Counted from the stretch's first letter, positions 33,624 through 42,895 are shown. The stretch: DNA of 64,000 nucleotides from Bradyrhizobium sp. LLZ17 (GCF_041200145.1 NZ_CP165734.1:5933001-5997000), one strand, 5' to 3'. A program made the numbers and translations. The notes: generated from the sequence alone by a model not told the origin.

Positions 33624-35173
33624 ATGGCCCGCGATTCGCAAGCCGCGCTGGTTGCGCTCAATCGATTCGGCTTCGGTGCCCGCGGCGGGGCATCCGGCGA
33701 TCTGATCAATGCCGCCTCCGATCCGCGCGGTTTCGTGAAGGCGGAATTGGCCCGCCCCTCAGGCGTGCTGCTGGAGGCGCCGGGCCTGCAATCGACGCCG
33801 CAGCTTGGGCAGGCCGTGTTCGCCTATCAGGACGAGGTCAAGCAAGCGCGCGAAGCGGCGGCAAAGGCCGGCGCGCCGACCGAAGCGCCCCCGGCGCAGG
33901 CCCCTGCCGAGCAGAAGCCCGGGCCGCGCCGTAATCTGTCGCTGAACACGGTCGCGACCGAGATCGCCGGCAAAACGGACGGCGCCAAGCTGGCCGACAA
34001 TGCTGCGAAGCCGGACACGATGCAGCCGAGCGTCGCCGCAAAGCCGGCGCCGCAGCCGCTCAATGTCATCCAGAAGACGTTTCGCGCCGAGGCGCTGGCA
34101 CGCTTGCAGCGCGCGACCTTGGCCGATTGCGGCTTCACCGAGCGGCTCGTCGTGTTCTGGTCGAACCATTTCTGCATCTCCGCGAGCAAGGGCGAGCTGG
34201 CGCGGATGTGGGCCGGCGCGTTCGAGCGCGAGGCCATCCGCCCGCACGTGCTCGGGCGCTTCGCCGATATGTTGAAGGCGGTGGAGCAGCATCCGGCGAT
34301 GCTGTTCTTTCTCGACAACCAGCAATCGCTCGGACCGGAGTCGCGCGCAGGGCAAAATCGCAAACGCGGGCTGAACGAGAATCTCGCACGCGAGATCATG
34401 GAGCTGCATACGCTCGGTGTCGGCGGCGGCTACACCCAGGAGGACGTCACTTCGCTCGCGCGCATCATCACGGGCTGGACTTTTGCGGGACGGCAGGGGC
34501 AGTTGGGAACGCCGGGCTCCTTCGTGTTCAACGCCAACGCGCACCAGCCCGGGCCGCAAATGCTGCTCGGCAAGACCTACGAGGCGACCGGTCTGGCGCA
34601 GGGCGAGGCCGCGCTGGCCGACATCGCGCGCCATCCGTCGACGGCGAATTTCGTCGTCACCAAATTCGTTCGTCACTTCGTCGCCGATGATCCGCCGCAG
34701 GCTTTGGTCGCGCGATTGCGCGATGTGTTCGTCAAGACCAACGGCGATCTTAAGGCACTTGCGACCGCGCTGGTGGATTCCGACGAGGCTTGAAGCTGCC
34801 GCTGACCAAGATGCGCTCGCCCTATGATTTCGTGATCGCCGGCGGCCGGCTGCTTGCGCGCGTGCCGGAAGATCCCGGCCCCTATCTCAACAACCTCAAT
34901 TTGCTCGGCCAGCCGCTGTGGTCGCCCGCCGGCCCCAACGGTTTTCCCGACACCGGCGCCGCCTGGGCTGCGCCCGAGGGCATGAAGCTCCGGCTCGACA
35001 TCGCCTCGCAGATGGGCGCCCGGCTCGGCAACACCATCGATCCTCTCGATCTTTTGGAGTTCGCCGCCGCGGATGCGGCGTCGGTCGAAACGCGGCGGAC
35101 CATCGAGCGCGCGGAATCGCGCCAGCAGGCGCTGGCGCTGCTGTTGATGTCGCCGGAAATGCAGAGGAGATGA
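33624..35173 (+). pseudogene. DUF1800 family protein, split by a one-base deletion
   Basis: Two in-order pieces of one DUF1800 protein. The first frame (33624-34793) ends LVDSDEA-stop; the second (to 35173) continues KLPLTKMRSPYDFVIAGGRL, the family C-terminus. At 34788-34793 the sequence GCTTGAAG would read A-W-K if one G were restored (GCTTGGAAG), giving DEAWKLPLTKM and an intact protein of about 516 residues. This is either a real frameshift or a sequencing error. DUF1800 genes are always paired with DUF1501 genes, as here. The first frame starts MARDSQAALVALNRFGFGAR with AGAGGA upstream; no signal peptide is evident. Confidence 0.85.
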
Positions 35174-35177
35174 CGTG

Positions 35178-36392
35178 ATGGACTGCACCGAGAACCGGCT
35201 CATCACCTCCCGCCGCAGCCTGCTGCTCGCCGGCGCATCCTTCGCCGCCTGGGCCTATCTGCCGAAATTCGCGCGTGCGGCGGACGGGCGCGATCCGCGC
35301 CTGATCGTGGTGATCCTGCGCGGCGCGCTCGACGGGCTCGCGACGGTCGCCCCCATCGGCGATCCCGATTATGCCGGCCTGCATGGCTCGATCGCGCTGA
35401 CGGCGGATGGCGCCCATCCCGCGATCATGCTCGATTCCTTCTTCGCGCTGCATCCGGCAATGCCGGAATTCGCCCGCATGTATCGCGATAGGCACGCCGC
35501 GGTGATCCATGCGGTGGCGACGCCCTATCGTGACCGCTCGCATTTCGACGGCCAGGATGTGCTCGAGAGCGGTTACGCCGGTCCCGGCCGCGTGCAGTCC
35601 GGCTGGCTCAACCGTGCGCTCGAGGCGCTGCCGCGGGGCGAACGCGTCTCGAGCGGACTTGCGGTCGGTCCCACCACGCCGCTGGTGCTGCGGGGCAATG
35701 CGCCGACGGTCGGCTGGGTGCCGGTGGCGCTGCCGCAGGCGGATGACGACACGGCGATGCGGCTCGTCGAGCTCTATCGCCACCGCGATCCCACGCTGGC
35801 ATCGGCGCTGTCGCAAGGTCTCCAGCTCGAGAAGGCGGCATCCGGCGACGACATGAAGCCGAAGCCGGGCAATGCGGTCGCGCAAATGCGGCAGGTGGCG
35901 CGCGGCGCCGCGAAACTGATGGCGGCCGATGACGGTCCGCGCATCGCCGCGCTGGCGTTCGACGGCTGGGATACCCATGCCAACGAGGGCGGGCCGGTCG
36001 GTCGTCTCGCATTCCTGCTCGGCGGGCTTGACGGCGCGCTTGCCGAATTCGAAAGCGGCCTCGGCGATCGCTGGCGCGACACCGTCGTTGTCGTCGCCAC
36101 CGAGTTCGGCCGCACCGCCCGCATCAACGGCACCGACGGCACCGACCACGGCACCGGCACGATTGCGCTGCTCGCCGGCGGTGCGGTGAAGGGCGGCCGC
36201 GTCATCTCCGACTGGCCCGGCCTCAAGCCCGCCAACCTCTTCGAGGCCCGCGACCTCAAGCCGACGACCGACCTCCGCTCCGTGATCAAGGGCGTGCTGC
36301 AGAGTCAGTTCGGCCTCGGCGATCGCGTGCTGGCCGAGACCGTGTTCCCCGACAGCGCCAGCGCCAGGCCGATGAAGGGGCTGGTTGCCTAG
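35178..36392 (+). CDS. DUF1501 family exported protein with Tat signal
   Basis: A 404-residue protein. The N-terminus has a twin-arginine signal (SRRSLLLAGASFAAWAYLP, cut near ARAA). Alkaline-phosphatase-fold features of DUF1501: LIVVILRGALDGLATVAP, RDRSHFDGQDVLESG, GWDTHANEGG and TDHGTGTIALLAGG. The ATG at 35178 has AGAGGAGATGACGTG upstream and overlaps nothing; a GTG is one codon earlier. It follows the DUF1800 gene by four bases and is probably co-translated. Function of the pair is unknown; they are thought to act on the exterior side of the membrane. Confidence 0.9.
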   Translation: MDCTENRLITSRRSLLLAGASFAAWAYLPKFARAADGRDPRLIVVILRGALDGLATVAPIGDPDYAGLHGSIALTADGAHPAIMLDSFFALHPAMPEFARMYRDRHAAVIHAVATPYRDRSHFDGQDVLESGYAGPGRVQSGWLNRALEALPRGERVSSGLAVGPTTPLVLRGNAPTVGWVPVALPQADDDTAMRLVELYRHRDPTLASALSQGLQLEKAASGDDMKPKPGNAVAQMRQVARGAAKLMAADDGPRIAALAFDGWDTHANEGGPVGRLAFLLGGLDGALAEFESGLGDRWRDTVVVVATEFGRTARINGTDGTDHGTGTIALLAGGAVKGGRVISDWPGLKPANLFEARDLKPTTDLRSVIKGVLQSQFGLGDRVLAETVFPDSASARPMKGLVA

Positions 36393-36395
36393 CCC

Positions 36396-36499
36396 GTCAT
36401 TCCGGGGCGCGCGTAGCGCGAATCCGGAATCCATTCATCCACCAGTTCTGCAGCAAAATGGATTCCGGGCCCGCGCCTTGCAGCGCGTCCCGGAATGAC
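36396..36499. repeat. GTCATTCCGGGGCGCGC inverted repeat, copy 1
   Basis: About 104 bp. Outer arms GTCATTCCGGG and CCCGGAATGAC; inner arms AATCCGGAATCCAT and ATGGATTCCGGGC. Near-identical copies lie at 46838 and 48755. Confidence 0.85.
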
Positions 36500-36531
36500 G
36501 AGATAATGGGAAGCGTCAGGAGAAACAAGCA

Positions 36532-36855
36532 ATGTACATCGCCATGAATCGCTTCCGCGTCAGCAAAGGCTCGGAAGCCGCGTTCGAGCAGGTCTGGTTG
36601 TCGCGCGATACCCACCTCGACAAGGTGCCGGGCTTCGTCGAATTCCATCTGCTGCGCGGGCCAGAGCTCGAGGACCACACGCTCTATGCTTCGCACACCG
36701 TGTGGGCAAACCATGCGGCGTTCGAGGGCTGGACCAAGTCGGAGGCGTTTCGTGCCGCGCATCAGCGCGCCGGCGACAACAAGCCGCTCTATCTCGGCCA
36801 TCCCCAATTCGAAGGCTTCGAGGTGGTGCAGACGGTCGGACGCGGCGCGAAATAG
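36532..36855 (+). CDS. IsdG-type heme-degrading monooxygenase (HmuQ/HmuD-like)
   Basis: A 107-residue antibiotic-biosynthesis-monooxygenase-fold protein. It holds the Staphylococcus IsdG catalytic triad at the same positions: N6 (MYIAMNRFRV), W67 (FEGWTKSEAF) and H77 (RAAHQRAG). Bradyrhizobium HmuQ and HmuD are the known rhizobial relatives and release iron from heme. It could be HmuD because no heme-uptake genes are near, but I could not tell which. It is standalone, with the repeat at 36396 upstream and the aldo/keto reductase converging. Confidence 0.88.
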   Translation: MYIAMNRFRVSKGSEAAFEQVWLSRDTHLDKVPGFVEFHLLRGPELEDHTLYASHTVWANHAAFEGWTKSEAFRAAHQRAGDNKPLYLGHPQFEGFEVVQTVGRGAK

Positions 36856-36869
36856 CGCTGCGCCAAGCC

Positions 36870-37811
36870 TCAGCCCCTGGTCATCTGATCGATCTCGGCG
36901 AGATCCTCAGGACTGAGCTTCCAGGCGATCGCCTTGACGTTCTCCTCGACCTGCTCGACCCGGGTGGCGCCGGCGATCACGCTCGATACCTGCGGGCGCG
37001 CGGCGAGCCAGGAGAAGGCGAGCTCGAGCATGGAGTGTCCGCGCGCCTTGGCAAAAGCCTGGAGCTTTTCGACGATGTCCTCGTTGCGCGGCGTGACGTA
37101 GCGGTCGCGCAGCGCCGGCGCTTTGCCGAAGCGCGTGTCGGCGGGTGCCGCCGCACCGCGCTGGTACTTGCCGGTGAGCAGCCCGCTTGCGAGCGGGAAG
37201 AACGGCAGCAGCCCGAGCTTGTATTCCTGCGCGGCCGGCAGCAGATCCTTCTCGATGTCGCGAACCAGGAGGCTGTATTCGTCCTGGGCCGAGACGAAGC
37301 GGCTGACATTCATCGCGCGCGCGGTGAATTCGGCTTCCGCGATGCGCCACGCCGGGAAGTTGGAATTACCGATGTAGCGGATCTTGCCCTGGCGAACGAG
37401 ATCGTCGAGCGCGCGCAGCGTCTCCTCCATCGGCGTCAGCGGATCGTAATCGTGCTGCTGGTAGAGATCGATGTAGTCGGTCTTGAGCCGGGTCAGGCTG
37501 GCCTCGACCGCGTTCATGATGTAGCGGCGCGAGGCGCCTTGCTTGGTGCCGTCGGTCGCCATCGGCTTCGAAAACTTGGTGGCGAGCACGATGTCTTTGC
37601 GGCGGTCGCCGAGCACGGTGCCGAGCACCGTCTCCGAGCCGCCCATCCCTGCATAGATGTCGGCGGTGTCGAACAGCGTGATACCGAGATCGATCGCGCG
37701 GTGGATCACCTTGCGCGAGGTCTCCAGATCGGTGCGCTGGCCGAAATTGTTGCAGCCGAGCCCGACCGCAGAGACGCGCAGGCCAGATCCGCCGAGATTA
37801 CGAATTTCCAT
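36870..37811 (-). CDS. Aldo/keto reductase
   Basis: A 313-residue NADPH-dependent TIM-barrel oxidoreductase. Tetrad residues fit: Asp and Tyr in FDTADIYAGMGGSE, Lys in LATKFSK, His in YQQHDYDPL. Start LGGSGLRVSAVGLGCNNFG is typical of the subfamily near YhdN/YajO. The physiological substrate is unknown. ATG 37811 has AGGA upstream; the frame is open for another 35 codons, but those lack a start site with ribosome signal. Confidence 0.92.
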   Translation of the reverse strand: MEIRNLGGSGLRVSAVGLGCNNFGQRTDLETSRKVIHRAIDLGITLFDTADIYAGMGGSETVLGTVLGDRRKDIVLATKFSKPMATDGTKQGASRRYIMNAVEASLTRLKTDYIDLYQQHDYDPLTPMEETLRALDDLVRQGKIRYIGNSNFPAWRIAEAEFTARAMNVSRFVSAQDEYSLLVRDIEKDLLPAAQEYKLGLLPFFPLASGLLTGKYQRGAAAPADTRFGKAPALRDRYVTPRNEDIVEKLQAFAKARGHSMLELAFSWLAARPQVSSVIAGATRVEQVEENVKAIAWKLSPEDLAEIDQMTRG

Positions 37812-38045
37812 GGGAGATCCTGTCAAAACCAATGCAGGAGCCCATTGTGACGGCGGTGCGCCGCACCAGCAAGGCGGGACCTGCGTTGCTGCCATGCCGA
37901 AAGAACCCAAGGGCAAAAAAATGCGGCCCCAGTCAGACGCGGCGACTGACGGGGACCGCTTGGGGCGCTTGATCGGTGACGGGGGGCCAGATCAGACGCG
38001 GGTGCAACCTAAGCCTGAAGTGTTACGCGCCGGTGACAGGCGGGG

Positions 38046-38054
38046 TTATCCACA
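38046..38054 (+). promoter_or_regulatory. Single DnaA-box-like 9-mer TTATCCACA
   Basis: Exact match to the DnaA box consensus TTATNCACA. It lies in the 258-bp gap between the aldo/keto reductase and GNAT genes and 16 bp from the GNAT stop. No second box or AT-rich unwinding region is seen. Confidence 0.35.
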
Positions 38055-38069
38055 GGCTCTCGCGGTGGA

Positions 38070-38525
38070 TCAGAAGATCTTGCGATAGACGATGAAGCCG
38101 GAGCGCTCCGCGACCTTGTCGTACAGGCTCTGCGCCCTGACATTGGTCTCATGCGTCTGCCAGTACACGCGCGGCGATCCCGCGAGCTTTGCGCGCTCGT
38201 AGACGCCGTGGATCAGCGCCGAGGCAACGCCCTTACCGCGTGCGGCCTCGAGCGTGAACAGATCCTGCAAATAGCAGGATGGTTCGATCGCGGTGGTGCT
38301 GCGATGGAACAAATAATGGGTGAGGCCGAGCAGGCGCCCATCGCTCTCCGCGACCAGCGCATGCACCGGCTCGTAGGCATCGAAGAAGCGCTGCCATGTG
38401 ACGCGGGTGATCTCGGGTGCAAGCGCGGTCGGGCCCGAGCGGCCGTAAAAGGCGTTGTAGCCGTCCCACAGCGGCAGCCACTGATCGTAGTCCTGCCTGT
38501 TGACGGAGCGAATCGTGAGCGACAT
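38070..38525 (-). CDS. GNAT-family N-acetyltransferase
   Basis: A 151-residue acetyltransferase. The acetyl-CoA motif A is YLQDLFTLEAARGKGVASAL, and motif B is VYWQTHETNVRAQSLYDKVA. The N-terminus MSLTIRSVNRQDYDQWLPLW is typical. The substrate may be a small amine or protein; unknown. ATG 38525 has GGAG upstream. Confidence 0.9.
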   Translation of the reverse strand: MSLTIRSVNRQDYDQWLPLWDGYNAFYGRSGPTALAPEITRVTWQRFFDAYEPVHALVAESDGRLLGLTHYLFHRSTTAIEPSCYLQDLFTLEAARGKGVASALIHGVYERAKLAGSPRVYWQTHETNVRAQSLYDKVAERSGFIVYRKIF

Positions 38526-38616
38526 CGGAAACTCCGCGAGCAATGAAGAAAGCTTCATACGTGATGGGGGGCGCCCCGATCAATCGCTTGCGAGTCGGAT
38601 GGACATTCGGCCGTGG

Positions 38617-39114
38617 CTACAGAGCGCCATGCGGCTCACCCTTCCCACGCATCGGCACGAAAGCGGTGGCGGTGATGGCATAGACCTCTTCGCCGCGTTG
38701 GTTGGTGCCGGTGGTGCGCGCCGTCAAGATGCCCCAGCCGGGGCGCGAGCCGGAGGCGCGCTTGTCGACGACCTCGCTGAGGTAGCTGACGGTATCGCCT
38801 GCAAGCACCGGCCTGATCCAGCGCAAATCGCGAAAGCCTGGTGACGGCCCCCACACCGCGACCTCCTCGCCGCGCGCGGCGGCTTCTCGCGCCAGGCGCT
38901 GCCCGTCCGCGACGAGAAGACTCATGCAGGCCGAGCCGACATGCCAGCCCGAGGCCGCGAGCCCGCCGAACAGCGAGTTCCTGCCTTCCTCCTCGTCGAG
39001 ATGAAACCGCTGCGGATCGAATTTCGCGGCGAAATTCTTGATCGAGTCCGCAGTGAACGTATAGGCGCCGATCTCGCGGCGCTGTCCGATCTCGATGTCT
39101 TCGAAGAACCGCAT
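38617..39114 (-). CDS. MaoC-like hot-dog-fold dehydratase A
   Basis: A 165-residue hot-dog protein: FEDIEIGQRREIGAYTFTAD, then IKNFAAKFDPQRFHLDEEEG with the Asp/His hydratase residues, and SLFGGLAASGWHVGSACMSL. C-terminus DRP...GDTVSYLSEVVDKRASG. Family members act on acyl-CoA (R-specific hydratase). Its ATG overlaps the stop codon of hot-dog protein B (TGATG), so they are probably co-translated and may form a heterodimer. Confidence 0.88.
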   Translation of the reverse strand: MRFFEDIEIGQRREIGAYTFTADSIKNFAAKFDPQRFHLDEEEGRNSLFGGLAASGWHVGSACMSLLVADGQRLAREAAARGEEVAVWGPSPGFRDLRWIRPVLAGDTVSYLSEVVDKRASGSRPGWGILTARTTGTNQRGEEVYAITATAFVPMRGKGEPHGAL

Positions 39115-39566
39115 CAGACCGCTCCCTCGCGCCGCTTGACCAGGATCGGCGAGGTCATCTCGCACAGCGCCTGGCCTGCCGCGTTGCGCGCGGTGCATTT
39201 GAATTTGACGATGCCGAGCCCGGGCCGGCTTTTGGAGGTGCGCGCCTCCAGCACATCGACGTCGAGCGTGAGGTCGTCACCGGGGCGCAAGGGCGCGAGC
39301 CATCGCACCTCGTCGACGCCGGGAGAGCCCAGCGAAGCGGCGCGGGTGATGAAGCCGTCGGCCATCATCCGCATCATCAGCGAGCAGAGGTGCCAGCCCG
39401 AACCGGACAGGCCGGCCAGCATGCTCTTGGCTGCGGCCTGCTCATCCAGGTGCATCGGTTGCGGATCGAACTCGGCGGCAAAGGCCAGGATCTCGTCGCG
39501 CGTGACATGGCGCGGGCCGAACGTGCCGAACCGGCCGGGTGGGAAATCTTCGAATGTCAGGGTCAT
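39114..39566 (-). CDS. MaoC-like hot-dog-fold dehydratase B
   Basis: A 150-residue hot-dog protein with the same blocks as its neighbour: FEDFPPGRFGTFGPRHVTRD, ILAFAAEFDPQPMHLDEQAA, SMLAGLSGSGWHLCSLMMRM. Asp and His of the hydratase site are kept. ATG 39566 (MTLTFEDFP); a GTG or TTG further upstream lacks conservation. It is the first gene of the two-gene unit. Confidence 0.88.
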   Translation of the reverse strand: MTLTFEDFPPGRFGTFGPRHVTRDEILAFAAEFDPQPMHLDEQAAAKSMLAGLSGSGWHLCSLMMRMMADGFITRAASLGSPGVDEVRWLAPLRPGDDLTLDVDVLEARTSKSRPGLGIVKFKCTARNAAGQALCEMTSPILVKRREGAV

Positions 39567-39724
39567 CTTTGGATTGCTGGTGGGAATGACAGATTGTGGC
39601 CGCACTTTGCGGCAATCTCAACCCGCCGGCCCGCATGGCTCGTGCTACATTCGGCGAGTCGGGCCGGAAGGGGCTCCTGGTCAGATTGACGCGGCCGGCG
39701 GCGCGGTTTGCCCGGGGGAGAGAG

Positions 39725-40021
39725 ATGTTTTCATTCAGCGACCTGTTCCAATGGGACCGCTTCATCACGCCGACGATCATCAAGACCTTCTACTGGCTGG
39801 TGATCGGCGTGATCTGCCTGTTCGGACTCTCCGGCATCTTCGCAGGCCTCAGCGCCATGGCGATCAGTCCGTTCGCCGGCTTCCTGGTGGTGCTGGAGTC
39901 GATCGCCGGAGTCGTCGTCGGCATCGTGTTCTCGCGCATCGCCGCGGAACTGATCCTGATCGTCTTCCGCATCAACGAGCATCTCGGCGCGATCCGGGAC
40001 CAGGGCGGCGGGGTGCGGTGA
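39725..40021 (+). CDS. DUF4282 membrane protein
   Basis: A 98-residue protein with two membrane helices (TFYWLVIGVICLFGLSGIFA and FLVVLESIAGVVVGIVFS) and a tail ending INEHLGAIRDQG. This is the DUF4282 pattern (cytoplasmic end IxRINEHL). GGGGGAGAG precedes the ATG. Function unknown. Confidence 0.82.
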   Translation: MFSFSDLFQWDRFITPTIIKTFYWLVIGVICLFGLSGIFAGLSAMAISPFAGFLVVLESIAGVVVGIVFSRIAAELILIVFRINEHLGAIRDQGGGVR

Positions 40022-40030
40022 CGCAGCTGC

Positions 40031-40123
40031 CGTAGGGTGGGCAAAGGCGCAAAGCGCCGTGCCCACCATCTTTCTGCGATCCGAGTGAAGCGGTGGGCAC
40101 GCTTCGCTTTGCCCACCCTACGG
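40031..40123. repeat. CGTAGGGTGGGCAAAG inverted repeat
   Basis: About 93 bp between converging genes. CGTAGGGTGGGCAAAGGCG faces CGCTTTGCCCACCCTACG. A related element with GGGTTA arms lies at 51657-51746. Confidence 0.85.
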
Positions 40124-40139
40124 CACCGCTGTTGGTGCC

Positions 40140-41237
40140 TTACGTATTGAACCGGAAATGCATCACGTCGCCGTCGGCGACGACGTATTCCTTGCCTTCG
40201 AGACGCAGCTTGCCGGCATCGCGCGCACCGGCTTCGCCGCCCAGCGCGACGTAGTCCTCATAGGCAATGGTCTCGGCGCGAATGAAGCCTTTCTCGAAAT
40301 CGGTGTGGATCACGCCGGCCGCGCCCGGCGCCTTGGTACCGCGATGGATGGTCCAGGCGCGCGCTTCCTTCGGTCCCACCGTGAAATAGGTGATGAGGTC
40401 GAGCAGCGTATAGCCGGCGCGGATCAGGCGATCGAGACCGGCCTCTTCGAGACCCAGCGTCTCCAGGAAGTCGGCGCGCTCGTCACGCGAGATGGTGGCG
40501 ATCTCGGATTCGATCTTGGCGGAGATGACGACGGCAACGGCGCCTTCCTTGGCAGCCTGTTCCTCCACGGCCTTCGAGAACGAATTGCCCGTGGCCGCCG
40601 AGCCCTCCTCGACGTTGCAGACATAGAGCACCGGCTTCGACGACAGCAGGCCGAGCATTCCGAAGGCACGCTCCTCCTCGGCCTTGCGCTCGACCAGCCG
40701 CGCGGGCTGGCCCTCGCGCAGCAGCACCAGCGTGCGGTTGACGAGGTCGAGCTGCTCCTTGGCGTCCTTGTCGTTGCCCTTGGCTTTCTTGGCGAGATTG
40801 TCGACGCGCTTCTCGAGGCTGTCGAGATCGGCGAGCATCAGCTCGGTCTCGATGGTCTCGATGTCGGCGAGCGGGGCGATCTTGCCCTCGACATGGGTGA
40901 TGTCGGAATCCTCGAAGCAGCGCACCACATGCGCGATGGCGTCGACCTCGCGGATGTTGGCGAGGAATTGGTTGCCGAGACCTTCACCCTTGGAGGCGCC
41001 GCGCACCAGGCCTGCGATGTCGACGAAGGTCAGTCGGGTCGGAATGATCTGGCCCGATTTGGCGGTCGCCGCAAGCTTGTCCAGCCGCGGATCGGGCACG
41101 GCGACCTCGCCGACATTCGGCTCGATGGTGCAGAACGGATAGTTTGCCGCTTGTGCGGCCGCCGTCTCGGTCAGCGCGTTGAACAAGGTCGACTTGCCGA
41201 CATTGGGCAACCCGACAATCCCGCATTTGAATCCCAC
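40140..41237 (-). CDS. ychF: Ribosome-binding ATPase YchF (OBG-like)
   Basis: A 365-residue TRAFAC P-loop protein. G1 GLPNVGKST (Obg family), G3 [20 protein letters not shown], the altered G4 (NVEEG), a coiled-coil insert (about 135-170) and a C-terminal TGS domain ([20 protein letters not shown]). It binds ATP and ribosomes. Five bp after pth, in the usual rplY-pth-ychF order. Confidence 0.97.
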   Translation of the reverse strand: MGFKCGIVGLPNVGKSTLFNALTETAAAQAANYPFCTIEPNVGEVAVPDPRLDKLAATAKSGQIIPTRLTFVDIAGLVRGASKGEGLGNQFLANIREVDAIAHVVRCFEDSDITHVEGKIAPLADIETIETELMLADLDSLEKRVDNLAKKAKGNDKDAKEQLDLVNRTLVLLREGQPARLVERKAEEERAFGMLGLLSSKPVLYVCNVEEGSAATGNSFSKAVEEQAAKEGAVAVVISAKIESEIATISRDERADFLETLGLEEAGLDRLIRAGYTLLDLITYFTVGPKEARAWTIHRGTKAPGAAGVIHTDFEKGFIRAETIAYEDYVALGGEAGARDAGKLRLEGKEYVVADGDVMHFRFNT

Positions 41238-41242
41238 GACCG

Positions 41243-41848
41243 CTATTCCTTGCCGTTGTCGTCCTTGGTCAAAAATCCCTTCGCCTGCATCGCGAGATGC
41301 ACCCTGTTGGCGAAGGTCGCGTCCGTGCCCTTGGCGAGCAGTGCGGCGTGCTCGGCCACCGCATCGCAGAGCGTCGTCACCCAGTCGTTGTCGGCCTTGG
41401 CAAAGTCCGACAGCACATGGCCGTGCACCAGTTCCTTGATGCCGGGATGACCGATGCCGAGCCGCACCCGGCGGTAGTCGTTACCGATATGGGCGGAGAT
41501 CGAACGCAGGCCGTTATGCCCGGCGATGCCGCCGCCGATCTTCACCCGCACCTTGCCCGGCGGCAGTTCGAGTTCGTCGTGGAACACGGTGACGTCGCCG
41601 GGCGCGATCTTGAAGAAGCTGGCGGCTTCCTGAACGCTGCGGCCGGAGTCGTTCATGTAAGTCGTGGGCTTGAGCAGGATCACGCGCTCGGTGCCGAGCG
41701 CGCCTTCCGCGGTCTCGCCCTGAAAGCGGCGGCGCCATGGCGAGAAACCATGATGGCGTGCGATCTCGTCGGCGGCCATGAAGCCGATATTGTGCCGGTT
41801 ACGTGCGTATTTCGCGCCGGGATTGCCGAGCCCAACAAACAGTCGCAT
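41243..41848 (-). CDS. pth: Peptidyl-tRNA hydrolase
   Basis: A 201-residue enzyme that recycles tRNA from peptidyl-tRNA. Catalytic and binding residues are visible: [20 protein letters not shown] with the active His, [13 protein letters not shown], and [14 protein letters not shown] with Asp. [18 protein letters not shown] follows. Second gene of rplY-pth-ychF. Confidence 0.97.
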   Translation of the reverse strand: MRLFVGLGNPGAKYARNRHNIGFMAADEIARHHGFSPWRRRFQGETAEGALGTERVILLKPTTYMNDSGRSVQEAASFFKIAPGDVTVFHDELELPPGKVRVKIGGGIAGHNGLRSISAHIGNDYRRVRLGIGHPGIKELVHGHVLSDFAKADNDWVTTLCDAVAEHAALLAKGTDATFANRVHLAMQAKGFLTKDDNGKE

Positions 41849-41906
41849 GACGCGGCGCGCCCCTCGCTCGGCGCGCGATCAGGGATCGCGCGCCAGCTTT
41901 GAGAGA

Positions 41907-42644
41907 TTACTTCTTCTTGTCGCCGCCCGCGGGAGCCTTGGCTGCCGGAGCCTTGGCAGCCGCCGCAGGTGCAGCAGCACCCGCCGCCGGCGCAGCCGCG
42001 CCAGCCGCCGGAGCAGCCGCAGCGCCCGGAGCCGCAGCACCAGCCGCAGCAGTCGCCGCCGCCTTCTGCTCTTCAGCGTAGCCGGACGGCGGCACGATGG
42101 TGACGAGGGTGGCGTCCTCGCGGGTCAACGCCTTGACGCCGGCCGGCAATTTGACATCCGACAGATGCAGCGAGTGACCGATTTCGAGCGAGCCGACATC
42201 GGCCTCGATGAACTGCGGGATGTTCTCGACGCCGCATTCGAGCTCGATCGCATGGGCGACGATGTTGACGGCGCCGCCGCGCTTCACGCCGGGCGAGCCT
42301 TCCGCCTTGACCACGTGCAGAGGCACGCTGATGCGGATGGTGGCGCCTTCGCCGAGCCGCATGAAGTCGACATGGATCGGGAAGTCCTTGACCGGATCGA
42401 GGTGGAAGTCGCGCGGAATTACGCGGTGCTTCTTGCCGTCGAGGTCGATGTCGACCAGCGTGGTCAGGAAGCGGCCGGCCAAGATGCGCTGGCGCAGTTC
42501 GCGGTCTTCGACCGAGATCGTGAGCGGGGGTTGCTTGTTGCCGTAGATCACTCCGGGCACTTTCCCGGCGCGACGCTCAGCCCGGGCGGCCCCCTTGCCG
42601 CTCTTCGGACGTGCGGTCGCCTTCAATTCCTTGATGGTCGCCAT
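41907..42644 (-). CDS. rplY: 50S ribosomal protein L25/general stress protein Ctc with Ala/Pro-rich tail
   Basis: A 245-residue protein. N-terminal L25 domain (MATIKELKATARPKSGKGAA, KVPGVIYGNKQPPLTISVED) binds 5S rRNA; the CTC-type second domain includes VPLHVVKAEGSPGVKRGGAV. The last about 55 residues are an Ala/Pro/Gly repeat (AAAPGAAAAPAAGAAAPAAG) ending KAPAGGDKKK, typical of Rhizobiales L25. The repeat units suggest slipped-strand variation. First gene of rplY-pth-ychF. Confidence 0.96.
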   Translation of the reverse strand: MATIKELKATARPKSGKGAARAERRAGKVPGVIYGNKQPPLTISVEDRELRQRILAGRFLTTLVDIDLDGKKHRVIPRDFHLDPVKDFPIHVDFMRLGEGATIRISVPLHVVKAEGSPGVKRGGAVNIVAHAIELECGVENIPQFIEADVGSLEIGHSLHLSDVKLPAGVKALTREDATLVTIVPPSGYAEEQKAAATAAAGAAAPGAAAAPAAGAAAPAAGAAAPAAAAKAPAAKAPAGGDKKK

Positions 42645-42803
42645 AACGTTAAGTCCCTGTTTTTGCAAAAGTTAATGGGCCGCAAGGCGGCCCATGGTGC
42701 AGTCCACAGCAAGCCTCCAGGGGTGCGGGGGCCGTGAACTTGGCCGGCTTTTAGCGGGAAGACGCGGAAATGACAAGGAGAATGGGCTGGCGGACGGGGA
42801 CGG

Positions 42804-42885
42804 GTAGCCCGGATGGAGCGCAGCGTAATCCGGGGTGTTCCACGGGGCTCGGCTCCCGGATTGCGCTGCGCTCCATCCGGGCTAC
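42804..42885. repeat. GTAGCCCGGATGGAGCG inverted repeat, copy 2
   Basis: GTAGCCCGGATGGAGCGCAG faces CTGCGCTCCATCCGGGCTAC. Same family as 33230-33313. Confidence 0.85.
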
Positions 42886-42895
42886 GGGACTGCCG

